Assembly (NCBI GenBank): GCA_947632025.1
Contig: CANRNN010000012.1
Location: 1-52,786 of the forward strand
Direction of reading: 5' to 3'
DNA length: 52,786 nucleotides
Source of the DNA: an uncultured Clostridia bacterium
Lineage (GTDB): Bacteria; Bacillota; Clostridia; Oscillospirales; Ruminococcaceae
Below are positions 42,351 through 49,851 of the stretch, one piece after another. Below the pieces are notes generated by a model, which was not told the origin of the DNA, ran no database searches, and saw only the letters and a list, made by a program, of their open reading frames with translations. Each line of letters starts with the position of its first letter. Position 1 is the first letter of the stretch. A program made the translations under genes and the position numbers.

Positions 42351-43253
42351 ATGGATAAGCTCGTCGCTTTTTTCAAAAATGTCTGGTTCCGCCGCACAGT
42401 GGCGCTTCTGGGCTATGGCTATACGATTTTTATTGCGTGGATAGCTTACCTGTGTTTCGGGTATTTTATTGAGGCGGAAAATGCTACGCCGCTCTTCGTG
42501 CTTTATCTTTTCGCGAACATAGTCGGACTGAGCCTGCTTATCATCTCGCGAAAACAGGTGCTTACGCAGGTGAATTCCTATATTCTGCCTTTACTGGTTT
42601 TTGCGATAGTTATATGCGGTTTCGGAAACTGGTACATTGTCGTTCCGCCCGCAGCAGTCATGGCAGTGGTCTTTTTCGCAAACAGCTCCAACGAAACGCT
42701 TAAAACCGTCCTAGGCACACTTTATCTGCTGATGTTCGTTATCGGGATCGTCGGATATATCGGAATAAGCACGTTTATGGGAAATATTTCGTTTACGGGA
42801 GTTGAGCTGTCGCACAGGGATCGCGATTATGAAAAACTCTCCTCTGACGGAAAATATCGTATTGTGAGGTATTTTGACGAAAGCGGCGACAGAACTCTCC
42901 AGAAGTATTATGTTGAAGCGACCGAGGACGACATCGGTATTCCTTTGGGGACGGCGAAAAAGGTCTTTGGCTGCAAATTTATTTATACATCGGCTTATGA
43001 GGGTACTCCGAAGGACCTTGTAGACTGGAGCTTCCGTACTCTCGACGGCGAAAAGACCGAGGTTCTTCTTGTTGAGAATATCGTCCGCGAAAATCCCTAC
43101 CTTATAAAGGAAATTGACGCAAACGACACGACCTCAAAATCGTCTTCGTCCGTTTCTCCCGTGAACAGCTCGATAGAAAACCTTATCAAGCCGAATTCGG
43201 GGACGGACGAGCCGGACAAATCAGATGCGTCCGTATCAATGCCTACGGGCTGA
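42351..43253 (+). CDS. Membrane protein of unknown function beside ftsZ
   Basis: A 300-residue protein with about five hydrophobic helices in residues 15-150 (for instance LGYGYTIFIAWIAYLCFGYFI and VLGTLYLLMFVIGIVGYIGIS). An extracytoplasmic domain of ~110 residues follows, with short motifs SSDGKYRIVRYFDESGDRT, and a Ser/Asn-rich C-terminal tail (about 260-300). AAAGGACAAG lies before the ATG. I do not recognise the family. It is probably co-transcribed with the next gene, 27 bases downstream. Confidence 0.7.
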   Translation: MDKLVAFFKNVWFRRTVALLGYGYTIFIAWIAYLCFGYFIEAENATPLFVLYLFANIVGLSLLIISRKQVLTQVNSYILPLLVFAIVICGFGNWYIVVPPAAVMAVVFFANSSNETLKTVLGTLYLLMFVIGIVGYIGISTFMGNISFTGVELSHRDRDYEKLSSDGKYRIVRYFDESGDRTLQKYYVEATEDDIGIPLGTAKKVFGCKFIYTSAYEGTPKDLVDWSFRTLDGEKTEVLLVENIVRENPYLIKEIDANDTTSKSSSSVSPVNSSIENLIKPNSGTDEPDKSDASVSMPTG

Positions 43254-43280
43254 ATTTTGAATCAGTGAAGGAGAATGGCT

Positions 43281-45881
43281 ATGGAAAAAGCGTTGAAGCT
43301 GGTCGGAAAGAACTCCTCCGACATATTCATGCTGCGCTATCCCTCCACGCTCATAGTTTTCACGGAGTTCGATTTTTCCTACTTCGCGGAGAGCGCGATA
43401 AATATTTGCAATGAAGCGCTGAAAACAGGCGAGCCGGACATCGACAGAATAGCGGAGCTTCGCCGAGATATTGAGGGCGCGCATTGTTATATCGAACACA
43501 ATATCCGCACGCTTTACGATAAGATCGTGTATGATTGCTGGATAGATTACGTTTGCCGCCGCGACAATATCGGACCGTCGGGGCTTTGGAACCGCTTTAT
43601 CCGCTGCAAGACCACGTTTGAGAAAATAATCTTTGCTCGACTTTGCGAGTTTCGGTATAACCGCGCCGCGAATGAGTGGCTTAATATTATCCGTCTTAAG
43701 GATTACGCCCTGACGAAAATGGAATTTGTTTTTAACAGCGAGGTAAAGGACGTTGAGGAGGCAGCCGCAAGACGGAATTATTTTGATCTGATGTTTTCGG
43801 TAACGGCAAGGGAACTGGGCTGCCGAATAGAGGATCTTGGCGTTACAAAGGTTTTTTCAGTCGGAAGAGTGCCGCCCGCACCGTTTATGTTTCCGAATAT
43901 TTCAAAGGAAATCGTTCGTCACGCGCTTGCAGGATTCGATTATTCGGACGATTATTCCGATATAGGTGATTATTCCGAAATTTCAGATCAGATAGCGATG
44001 GACGCTTTTTCACGAATGAAAGCAGGGCTTGCTCAGGAACATCAGGGCTTTAACGCTGCACGCGGAAAAATGGAAAAATATTCCGATAAAATATTTATGC
44101 CTTGTTCCCTGAAAGCCGCCATTGACCTTGAGATAGACGCGATAATCGAGGACGGAGCATGGCTTGCCCGCTGCAAAAAGTGTGGCAGATTCTTTTTGCG
44201 GGATAAGGATCATCAGGAGGAATATTGTTCGCGGTTTATCCCGAACGGGAAAACCTGCCTTGAACAGTATGTTGAGGAACACCCCGCTCCTACAATGACG
44301 GACGAGCTTGCGGCTCGCTGCCGCGAGGTCACGGACGAGATATATTCCCGTGTAGATAAAACAATGAGTACAAAGGAGTACGAGTACTGGTATTCGTACC
44401 TGCAGGCTATGATAGAAAAAGTCGGCAACGGCGAGATAGCGCCCTCGGAGCTTGAAAATTTCCTGAATTATTCACTTGAGGTTGATATTTCACGTTCTCA
44501 CCCCATTCAGCAGGTAAAAAAGCCCGAACCGGAATATCCAAAGGAACGTGTCGTAAAGCCGTTCGTTCCGGAGAGAATAAGCCGCGATTCACTTTCAAAG
44601 CCCGCTGTGCAAGAACCTTCGCACGAGGAAGAGGAGGAGCGTCCCAATGTTCGCCGTGAACAGAAGGACGGGTTCTTTACGTCACCGACCGTTCAGCGGC
44701 AAAAGAACGAACGCCGACAGGTGTCGCACATTATCCGCGGCGGAGAATCTCTCGGCGATAATCGCGTTCAGCGTCCCGACCCTGCGGGATTCCGTCCGTT
44801 CGGGGCGGAATTCGGCGTTCCCGCACCGAATATTCCGCAGCAGAACGCCGCTGTGAACGATCCTGCCGCCGAGCAGTACAGACCGCTTCCGAATGTCGAT
44901 TTTTCGGAAGCATCAAAGCCCGTACCCGAAGCGCCTGAAGTGTCTAAGGTCATACGCGAATCGGGACAAACCGCAAAGCCGTTTGACCAGCCGGACTTTT
45001 CATTCGATTTTCCGAAAATATCCGATGTTGAAAAGTCACCCGCACCGCAGACGTTCGAGGAAAATCTTCGTGAGGAAATAGACCTGCGCCGCGCAGAGAA
45101 GCTTTTGGAGGAGCAGACACGACCCGCCGAGGAGGAACAACATAAGACAGTGGAAATGCCGCACGAGGAAGCTGTTAGTACCGAGGAAAAGCCTCGTGAG
45201 GAAGCTCCGCGTGTGAAAGTCATACGCAAAAACGCAGCCGCACTTTCCGCTTACGGCAGAATATCGGGAGCGCCGCTTACAGCCGCTCCGCTTGAAGAAA
45301 TCGGATCGAACCGTGATAACTCCTTGCCGGACGAAAAGGTTAAGGCCGAGAATGAACGTTTCGACACACCTAAAGCGCCGCTGGTACAGACGAGAGCTCC
45401 GCAGATACCCGAAACTCCGGATTATGACCCGTTCAAGGATATAGGAAGCATTTTTGATGTGCTTGAACGTTCCGAGAACAATATGGGGGCTTCTTCCGTA
45501 GATGATAACAGATACAACAAGCGAAGCGCCGCTCCCGAAGCGGTGGAAGCTCTGCGTGAGGATACCGAAAGGTCAAAACCCGCTCCGAAAAGGAACCGTT
45601 CACGCGAAGAAGAGCCTGTTCCCGAATGGGAGGAAACAAAGTCCGCTGCTCCGCGCACGGTAACAAGAGAATCAGCGCCGTCGGGTATTTGGACGGAGGA
45701 CAGAGGTCTGTTCCCGAATACTCGCGAAAAGCCCGACTCTTCGGGCGAAGATTCCCGCGAGCAGACCGAATTTGAGATGCTTAAAGAGAAAAAACACTCA
45801 AAGTCTAACAAGACGCAGCGCCTATATGATGTAATAATGCGTGAAGCGGACGATAATCCTAATTTCAGGAAAAAACGATAA
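43281..45881 (+). CDS. DUF6076-like zinc-ribbon protein with long disordered tail
   Basis: An 866-residue soluble protein. Residues ~1-410 are a folded, helix-rich domain with a CGNR/zinc-ribbon-like cluster: CKKCGRFF (about 298), YCSR (about 316) and TCLEQ (about 325). From about 420 to 830 it is Pro/Glu/Arg/Ser-rich and looks disordered, with repeated basic and acidic patches. The last ~30 residues (SKSNKTQRLYDVIMREADDNP) look conserved and basic. The domain resembles DUF6076. ATG 43281 has GAAGGAG 7 bases upstream; ATG 43275 is too close to that site. Function unknown; neighbourhood suggests, but does not show, a role in division or envelope regulation. Confidence 0.65.
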   Translation: MEKALKLVGKNSSDIFMLRYPSTLIVFTEFDFSYFAESAINICNEALKTGEPDIDRIAELRRDIEGAHCYIEHNIRTLYDKIVYDCWIDYVCRRDNIGPSGLWNRFIRCKTTFEKIIFARLCEFRYNRAANEWLNIIRLKDYALTKMEFVFNSEVKDVEEAAARRNYFDLMFSVTARELGCRIEDLGVTKVFSVGRVPPAPFMFPNISKEIVRHALAGFDYSDDYSDIGDYSEISDQIAMDAFSRMKAGLAQEHQGFNAARGKMEKYSDKIFMPCSLKAAIDLEIDAIIEDGAWLARCKKCGRFFLRDKDHQEEYCSRFIPNGKTCLEQYVEEHPAPTMTDELAARCREVTDEIYSRVDKTMSTKEYEYWYSYLQAMIEKVGNGEIAPSELENFLNYSLEVDISRSHPIQQVKKPEPEYPKERVVKPFVPERISRDSLSKPAVQEPSHEEEEERPNVRREQKDGFFTSPTVQRQKNERRQVSHIIRGGESLGDNRVQRPDPAGFRPFGAEFGVPAPNIPQQNAAVNDPAAEQYRPLPNVDFSEASKPVPEAPEVSKVIRESGQTAKPFDQPDFSFDFPKISDVEKSPAPQTFEENLREEIDLRRAEKLLEEQTRPAEEEQHKTVEMPHEEAVSTEEKPREEAPRVKVIRKNAAALSAYGRISGAPLTAAPLEEIGSNRDNSLPDEKVKAENERFDTPKAPLVQTRAPQIPETPDYDPFKDIGSIFDVLERSENNMGASSVDDNRYNKRSAAPEAVEALREDTERSKPAPKRNRSREEEPVPEWEETKSAAPRTVTRESAPSGIWTEDRGLFPNTREKPDSSGEDSREQTEFEMLKEKKHSKSNKTQRLYDVIMREADDNPNFRKKR

Positions 45882-45885
45882 AATG

Positions 45886-45915
45886 AAAGCGCGCCTTTGT
45901 AAGGTGCGCTTTTTT
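45886..45915 (+). terminator. Terminator after the zinc-ribbon protein
   Basis: A stem of AAAGCGC-GCCTT (45886-45897) with AAGGT-GCGCTTT (45901-45912), one mismatch, loop TGT, ending in a T run, 5 bases past the stop codon. Confidence 0.8.
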
Positions 45916-45936
45916 CACGGAAATAAGCCATTTTTC

Positions 45937-45979
45937 GTGAAGATTCACAAAATCCACCATAATTATTGTGAAAATTCAC
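45937..45979. promoter_or_regulatory. Two GTGAANATTCAC palindromes 31 bases apart
   Basis: GTGAAGATTCAC (45937-45948) and GTGAAAATTCAC (45968-45979) are 12-base palindromes (one with a central mismatch) with centres 31 bases apart, i.e. three helical turns, upstream of the promoter of the sortase substrate. They look like a paired operator of an unknown regulator. Confidence 0.55.
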
Positions 45980-46048
45980 CAACAAAATCATTGTGCTAAA
46001 TGTATATATTAGCAAAAAAAGTTGAAATGATTTTGTGCAAATATACCA

Positions 46049-46077
46049 TTGAATTCGGAAGCGGAATGATGTATAAT
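46049..46077 (+). promoter_or_regulatory. Promoter of the sortase-substrate gene
   Basis: TTGAAT (46049-46054) and TATAAT (46072-46077) with a 17-base spacer, about 72 bases before the ATG. Confidence 0.7.
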
Positions 46078-46149
46078 ATTGTATAAGGACGGCAGGATAG
46101 TCCGGACCGTCCGATTTAATTCAATTCAATTTTATGGAGGAAACCAACA

Positions 46150-46461
46150 ATGAAGAAGATTCTGGCATCTGTATTTGCATCTGTACTCGCTGTAAGCGCT
46201 ATGGCAATTGCTGCCTCCGCTGAATCCGCTACAAGCGAAAATTCCGCTGACAACAACGCTGCGGCTTCCACGACTGAGTCTAAAACAGAAGAGAGCAAGA
46301 CTGAGGAATCCAAGGCTGATTCAACAGCTGACACCATAAGCGCTGCTGAAGATGGTGCTGACAAGGATAATCCTGATTCCGGCGTTGCAGGCATTGCTGC
46401 TGTTCTCGGCGTAGCTGCTGTTGCTGCAGGTGCAGTAGTTGTTGCTAAGAAGAGAAAGTAA
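46150..46461 (+). CDS. Small secreted protein with NPDSG sortase-type signal
   Basis: A 103-residue exported protein. Signal peptide MKKILASVFASVLAVSAMAIAASA, then an acidic low-complexity middle rich in Ser, Thr, Glu, Ala (TESKTEESKTEESK), and a C-terminal sorting-type end DNPDSGVAG, a hydrophobic stretch and the basic tail KKRK. NPxTG/NPxSG-like motifs with this layout are common in Ruminococcaceae wall proteins. The middle has no globular features, so it may be a spacer-like surface protein. GGAGG precedes the ATG and two tandem terminators follow. Confidence 0.8.
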   Translation: MKKILASVFASVLAVSAMAIAASAESATSENSADNNAAASTTESKTEESKTEESKADSTADTISAAEDGADKDNPDSGVAGIAAVLGVAAVAAGAVVVAKKRK

Positions 46462-46492
46462 TATTAACATTACTACATATTCAGGCACAAAA

Positions 46493-46551
46493 CGCGCTCC
46501 GATCGGAGCGCGTTTTTTGTTTCTGGAGCGCTGTCCGGCGCTCCTTTTTTT
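46493..46551 (+). terminator. Two tandem terminators
   Basis: First: CGCGCTCC (46493-46500)/GGAGCGCG (46505-46512), GATC loop, then TTTTTT. Second: GGAGCGC (46525-46531)/GCGCTCC (46538-46544), then a run of seven Ts. The two T tails suit the plus strand; they separate the sortase substrate from the convergent abrB. Confidence 0.85.
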
Positions 46552-46561
46552 GCATATGTAC

Positions 46562-46810
46562 TTAACCTTTGAAGGCGCTGAGTTCTTTCAGGCAGGATCT
46601 GCAAATGTTTCTGCCCTTAAAAATCGTAATATCGCTTACATTGTTGCAGAACGAGCATGATGGAGTGTATTTCTTCAGGACAATCTTGTCGTCTTCGACG
46701 TAAATTTCCACGCTGTCTTTTACGTCGATATCCAGATTTCTGCGAAGCTCGATCGGAATAACAACCCTCCCCAGTTCGTCCACTTTTCTTACAATTCCTG
46801 TGCTTTTCAT
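46562..46810 (-). CDS. AbrB/SpoVT-type transcriptional regulator with zinc ribbon
   Basis: An 82-residue DNA-binding regulator. The swapped-hairpin AbrB domain is visible at the N-terminus (KSTGIVRKVDELGRVVIPIELRRNLDI, VEIYVEDDKIVLKKY) and the C-terminus holds a CSFCNN...CRSC zinc ribbon, a common form in Clostridia. AbrB-family proteins govern transition-state and sporulation genes; spmA/spmB directly next to it fit that. Its upstream region contains a consensus promoter and a 7-bp inverted repeat that could be its own operator. GGGAGGA lies before the ATG on the minus strand. Confidence 0.92.
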   Translation of the reverse strand: MKSTGIVRKVDELGRVVIPIELRRNLDIDVKDSVEIYVEDDKIVLKKYTPSCSFCNNVSDITIFKGRNICRSCLKELSAFKG

Positions 46811-46840
46811 TTATTTTCCTCCCAAATATTTTATATTTAT

Positions 46841-46879
46841 GATGACATTTCCGCGAATTTAGCAGAATAGTTTGTCATC
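46841..46879 (-). promoter_or_regulatory. Inverted repeat in the abrB leader
   Basis: GATGACA (46841-46847) and TGTCATC (46873-46879), 25 bases apart, lie between the abrB promoter and its start; possible autoregulatory operator or leader hairpin. Confidence 0.4.
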
Positions 46880-46887
46880 TTGTATAA

Positions 46888-46916
46888 ATTATACCATAAA
46901 TGGATAATAATGTCAA
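46888..46916 (-). promoter_or_regulatory. abrB promoter
   Basis: Minus-strand TTGACA (46911-46916) and TATAAT (46888-46893) separated by 17 bases, a full consensus promoter. Confidence 0.85.
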
Positions 46917-47027
46917 ATATTTTATAACACATCTTTTTAATATTATGTGAATTTATTCGTTAATAATGGAATTTTTTAATTGTCCAAGCAATATATTTTT
47001 TATAAAACGGATTTCGGAGATGAGGTT

Positions 47028-47630
47028 TTGAAGGTTATTTTGCTGGTGATACCGCTTGTTTCGGTTGTATTCGCCGTTGTGAACGGAAGAATGTCAGAAC
47101 TTTCAACAGCGATCCTCGGAAAGACCTCCGACGCAGTGGAGCTGGTCATATCCCTGTGCGGAGTAATGTGTTTCTGGTGCGGATTGATGAAAGTCGCGGA
47201 ACGGGCAGGACTTACCGAAAAGCTCGCGAAGCTTCTTTCTCCGGCTGTGAATTTTCTTTTTAAGGGACTTAAACGAGGTGGAAAAGCAGCAGGGCTTATA
47301 GCCATGAATATTTCCGCCAATATTCTGGGTCTTGGAAACGCTTCGACGCCGCTTGGAATTTCGGCTATGAAAGCCATTGCCGAGGAGGAAAATATTCCTG
47401 ATGGCGGGGAGGCTTCCGATAATATGGTGACGCTTGCGGTGCTAAATACAGCTTCACTTCAGATACTTCCCGCGACGGCAGCGGCTCTGCGTTCGGCAAA
47501 CGGCTCCGCAAAGCCTTTGGATATACTTCCGTGCGTGTGGATAGTGTCGGCGTATTCACTTGCGGCAGCAATTATTTCGTCAAAAGTTTTTTCAGGGATC
47601 GGGAAAAATAATACTCGGAATCGAGGATAA
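47028..47630 (+). CDS. spmA: Spore maturation protein A
   Basis: Membrane protein needed for dehydration of the spore core in Bacillus. The 200-residue product (Bacillus SpmA: 196) has about five hydrophobic helices, VFAVVNGRMSELSTAIL, GLMKVAERAGLTEKLA, and the conserved MNISANILGLGNASTPLGISAMKAI. The start at TTG 47028 has GGAG 8 bases upstream and gives the usual N-terminus; a TTG at 46980 would add 16 unusual residues. It ends one base before spmB. Presence with spmB suggests a spore former. Confidence 0.93.
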   Translation: MKVILLVIPLVSVVFAVVNGRMSELSTAILGKTSDAVELVISLCGVMCFWCGLMKVAERAGLTEKLAKLLSPAVNFLFKGLKRGGKAAGLIAMNISANILGLGNASTPLGISAMKAIAEEENIPDGGEASDNMVTLAVLNTASLQILPATAAALRSANGSAKPLDILPCVWIVSAYSLAAAIISSKVFSGIGKNNTRNRG

Positions 47631-47631
47631 T

Positions 47632-48147
47632 GTGACAGATTTTGTGATTCCCGTAATAACAGTTGCAGTGTTGGTTTATGCCGCAATAAAGAAAGTAGAT
47701 GTGTTTGGAGCATTCTGCGAGGGCGCTGCGGAGGGTTTAAAAACCTGTGCGGACATTCTTCCCGCATTGATATTGTTGCTCGTTTGTATAGGAATGTTTT
47801 CGGCAAGCGGAGCAGTCGACGCGCTCACGGGGCTTCTGAAGCCGCTGTGTGATGCGCTTGGATTCCCAACGGAGGTAATGCCGCTTGTTATCCTTCGTCC
47901 GTTTTCGGGAAGCGGAGCGATGGCGGTTTACAGTGAAATTGCGGCTGCAGCTGGTGCTGATACGTTTGCGGAACGTGTTGCTGCAACGCTTATCGGCTCT
48001 TCGGAAACAACTTTTTACACAGTTGCGGTGTATTTTTCGGCGGTAAAGATCCGCAAAACACGTCATGCTGTTCCTTCGGCGCTTGTTCCCGACCTTACGG
48101 CGTGGATAATTTGCGGTGCAGTGGTTTTTTTGTTTTTTGGAGCATAA
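47632..48147 (+). CDS. spmB: Spore maturation protein B
   Basis: Partner of SpmA. The 171-residue membrane protein (Bacillus SpmB: 178) has TDFVIPVITVAVLVYAAIKKVDVF, FCEGAAEGLKTCADILPALIL, LRPFSGSGAM and GSSETTFYTVAVYFSAVKIRKTRHA. The gating-type GxG motifs are those of the SpmAB family, which resembles nucleoside transporters. GTG 47632 is the start, one base after the spmA stop, so the two are translationally linked; the longer open frame from 47560 overlaps spmA. Confidence 0.93.
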   Translation: MTDFVIPVITVAVLVYAAIKKVDVFGAFCEGAAEGLKTCADILPALILLLVCIGMFSASGAVDALTGLLKPLCDALGFPTEVMPLVILRPFSGSGAMAVYSEIAAAAGADTFAERVAATLIGSSETTFYTVAVYFSAVKIRKTRHAVPSALVPDLTAWIICGAVVFLFFGA

Positions 48148-48171
48148 AATTAAAGACGAAAGAGTGGTTTT

Positions 48172-48432
48172 ATGAAAATTTCGGAAATTTTCAGCAAAAA
48201 GCGTTCTGACGAAAAAGATTCCCGACGCGGGTATTTTGAGCGCCGTGCAACGGAGCTTACGGAACGGCTTGCGGAAATACGCTCGCTTTTTGATTTTGCG
48301 GAGGACGAGCCGATAATCGAGGCACTTATCTACGAGGAAAAATCGGTGCTTTGCCTTATGGAATCGCTCTACAAGGAGGCGCGAGCCGAAGGGATCTCTC
48401 TTGAACTCCACGAAAGGCTGACGAAAAATTAA
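48172..48432 (+). CDS. Small DUF2508-like protein
   Basis: An 86-residue soluble protein, helical and charged. RSLFDFAEDEPIIEALIYEEKSVLCLMESLYKEARAEG matches the look of DUF2508 proteins, whose Bacillus member YaaL sits near the bofA sporulation gene. AAAGAGTGG lies before the ATG. It is 24 bases from spmB and so probably in the same operon. Function unknown. Confidence 0.65.
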   Translation: MKISEIFSKKRSDEKDSRRGYFERRATELTERLAEIRSLFDFAEDEPIIEALIYEEKSVLCLMESLYKEARAEGISLELHERLTKN

Positions 48433-48529
48433 AAATTCCCGAATAATTCAAAAATTCCCGCACACAATACTGTTGCGGCGATAAGAGCCGCGTAAAAAAT
48501 TCGTTAATTGTTCACAGGAGGAACTAATT

Positions 48530-48628
48530 ATGTCCAACCAGAATAACCAGAGCAACCAGTCCAATAATCAGTCTAACAAGCAGTCTGAGAATCAGTCCAA
48601 TCAGTCTAACAGCCAGAACAAGCGCTAA
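48530..48628 (+). CDS. 32-residue Ser/Asn/Gln-only protein
   Basis: ATG 48530 follows a strong AGGAGG (about 8 bases upstream). The product has 11 Asn, 8 Gln and 8 Ser out of 32 residues, in loose repeats of SNQ and NQS, plus one Met, one Glu, two Lys and one Arg; it ends SQNKR. There is no signal peptide. A terminator follows at once. Similar short Asn/Gln-rich proteins occur in Clostridia, often with sporulation genes, but I cannot name a family. It may be a spore or coat component; that is inference from the spmAB neighbours. Confidence 0.6.
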   Translation: MSNQNNQSNQSNNQSNKQSENQSNQSNSQNKR

Positions 48629-48633
48629 TTAAG

Positions 48634-48663
48634 GCGGGGGAAACCCCGCTTACATATTTTTTT
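48634..48663 (+). terminator. Terminator after the Ser/Asn/Gln protein
   Basis: GCGGGG (48634-48639)/CCCCGC (48644-48649), GAAA-type loop, T-rich tail at 48656-48663. Confidence 0.8.
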
Positions 48664-48673
48664 GAAAAAGTAC

Positions 48674-48702
48674 TTGACAAAGTGAAATAAATATGTTATA
48701 AT
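48674..48702 (+). promoter_or_regulatory. Promoter of tRNA-Ser
   Basis: TTGACA (48674-48679) and TATAAT (48697-48702), 17-base spacer, 21 bases before the tRNA. Confidence 0.85.
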
Positions 48703-48723
48703 AATAAAGTCGTGAATAAATGT

Positions 48724-48815
48724 GGAAAGATGGCTGAGCTGGTCTAAGGCGCACGATTGGAAATCGTGTAACGGCTAATACCCGTTCGAGGGTTCGAATC
48801 CCTCTCTTTCCGCCA
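48724..48815 (+). tRNA. tRNA-Ser (anticodon GGA), CCA encoded
   Basis: Acceptor arm GGAAAGA (48724-48730)/TCTTTCC (48805-48811), anticodon stem CACGA/TCGTG around TTGGAAA (anticodon GGA), a long variable arm as expected for serine, T arm with GGTTCGAATCC, discriminator G and CCA (48813-48815). Confidence 0.96.
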
Positions 48816-49024
48816 GCAGGACAATGTCCTGCACCGTTTCCCAGCAGGGGTGGCTCTGCTGGGAATGTTTTTTTCTGTACGGATAGCAGGGCAGTGCCCT
48901 GCACCGTTTCCCAGTGATACGTTGTTCTCACCGGAACGCTTTTTTCTGTAAGGATATAATGTAGCAGAGCAATGCACTAATCGAAACGTTTCACAGATTG
49001 ATGTGGGGCGTTTTATTTTTTCTT
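48815..49024 (+). repeat. Three degenerate tandem hairpin units after tRNA-Ser
   Basis: Units begin at about 48815, 48885 and 48963, each starting AGCAG. The first two open with perfect 7-bp hairpins (GCAGGAC/GTCCTGC; GCAGGGC/GCCCTGC), then ACCGTTTCCCAG, a second stem (perfect in unit 1, TCCCAGCAG/CTGCTGGGA; decayed in units 2 and 3) and a T run with TTCTGTA-GGAT. They read as stacked terminators made by repeated duplication. Confidence 0.7.
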
Positions 49025-49064
49025 GACTATGGCGAAAATTTTAGTAAGGTAATATAAAAATATA

Positions 49065-49106
49065 TTATGCCCGCAGGTGGCTCGGTTGAGTGATTTGCGG
49101 GCATAA
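49065..49106 (+). ncRNA. Perfect 11-bp hairpin with a D-arm-like loop, possible tRNA relic
   Basis: TTATGCCCGCA (49065-49075) pairs fully with TGCGGGCATAA (49096-49106) around the 20-base loop that contains GTGGCTCGGTTGAGTG. The loop looks like a tRNA D arm (GTGGCTCAGTTGG-type) closed by what could be an acceptor stem, with anticodon and T arms missing. There is no T tail, so it is not a simple terminator. Either a collapsed tRNA copy or an unrelated structured RNA. Confidence 0.3.
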
Positions 49107-49202
49107 ATCTTTCGGAAAACAGGATTCGCAGTCCACAGATATTTTCAGGTGAAAAGTGGGCTTGAACCTTTTGACAAATAATTTATTTATAACAAAAAGC
49201 TA

Positions 49203-49250
49203 TTGACAAATCAAATTATTTGTTGTATAATATATGTTATATAACAACAA
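49203..49250 (+). promoter_or_regulatory. TetR promoter with overlapping palindromic operator
   Basis: TTGACA (49203-49208) and TATAAT (49226-49231), 17-base spacer. An imperfect palindrome from TTGTTGTATAA (49220-49230) to TTATATAACAACAA (49237-49250) covers the -10 box, as expected for autorepression by the TetR regulator encoded next. Confidence 0.65.
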
Positions 49251-49275
49251 TTATTTATCGTAAGGAGGAGTTATT

Positions 49276-49851
49276 ATGCCGCCGACGGCAAAAATTACAA
49301 AAGAGATGGTTATAAACGCGGCTTTTGAGGTCGCCAGAACCGAAGGCGCGGAAAACATCAACGCTAGAATCGTTTCAAAAAAGCTGAATTGTTCCACACA
49401 GCCTGTTATGTACCATTTTGCAACGATTGAAGAATTAAAAAAAGCTGCCTATGAAAAAACAGGTGAATTTCATACCGAATATCTGCTTAATAATCAAGAG
49501 AATCAAAAAGACGTTATGCTTAAAATCGGACTTAACTATATACGATTTGCGGTGGAAGAGCCTAATTTATTCCGTTTTCTGTTTCAATCCGGTTTTGCAA
49601 AAGAAAACAATATGCTTGAAATGATAAATTCAGAGGAGCTTACGCCTGTTCTTTCGGTAATGCAGGAAGCTATGAAATTAAACGCAGAGCAGACAAAAAA
49701 TGTTTTTATTACGCTTGCGATGTTCGTACACGGATATGCAAGTCTTATTGCAAATAATTCGTTTGAGTATGATGAAGGACTTGCAGCGGAACATCTGAAA
49801 CAAGTGTATAAAGGCGCAATTCCGGCTATACGGGAGAAGGACGGCATATGA
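49276..49851 (+). CDS. TetR-family transcriptional regulator
   Basis: A 191-residue repressor. The N-terminal helix-turn-helix is clear (KEMVINAAFEVARTEGAENINARIVSKKLNCSTQPVMYHF), followed by an all-helical ligand domain. Length is typical. AGGAGG precedes the ATG. It overlaps the next gene by four bases (ATGA), so the CPBP protease is under the same promoter and probably repressed by it. The ligand is unknown. Confidence 0.92.
   Translation: MPPTAKITKEMVINAAFEVARTEGAENINARIVSKKLNCSTQPVMYHFATIEELKKAAYEKTGEFHTEYLLNNQENQKDVMLKIGLNYIRFAVEEPNLFRFLFQSGFAKENNMLEMINSEELTPVLSVMQEAMKLNAEQTKNVFITLAMFVHGYASLIANNSFEYDEGLAAEHLKQVYKGAIPAIREKDGI

Noticed and set aside
48650-48977. Minus-strand frames over the tRNA-Ser, with peptides such as KRGIRTLERVLAVTRF and ERDSNPRTG
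   Set aside because: These are the well-known false translations of the antisense strand of a tRNA-Ser; the region is a tRNA plus hairpin repeats.
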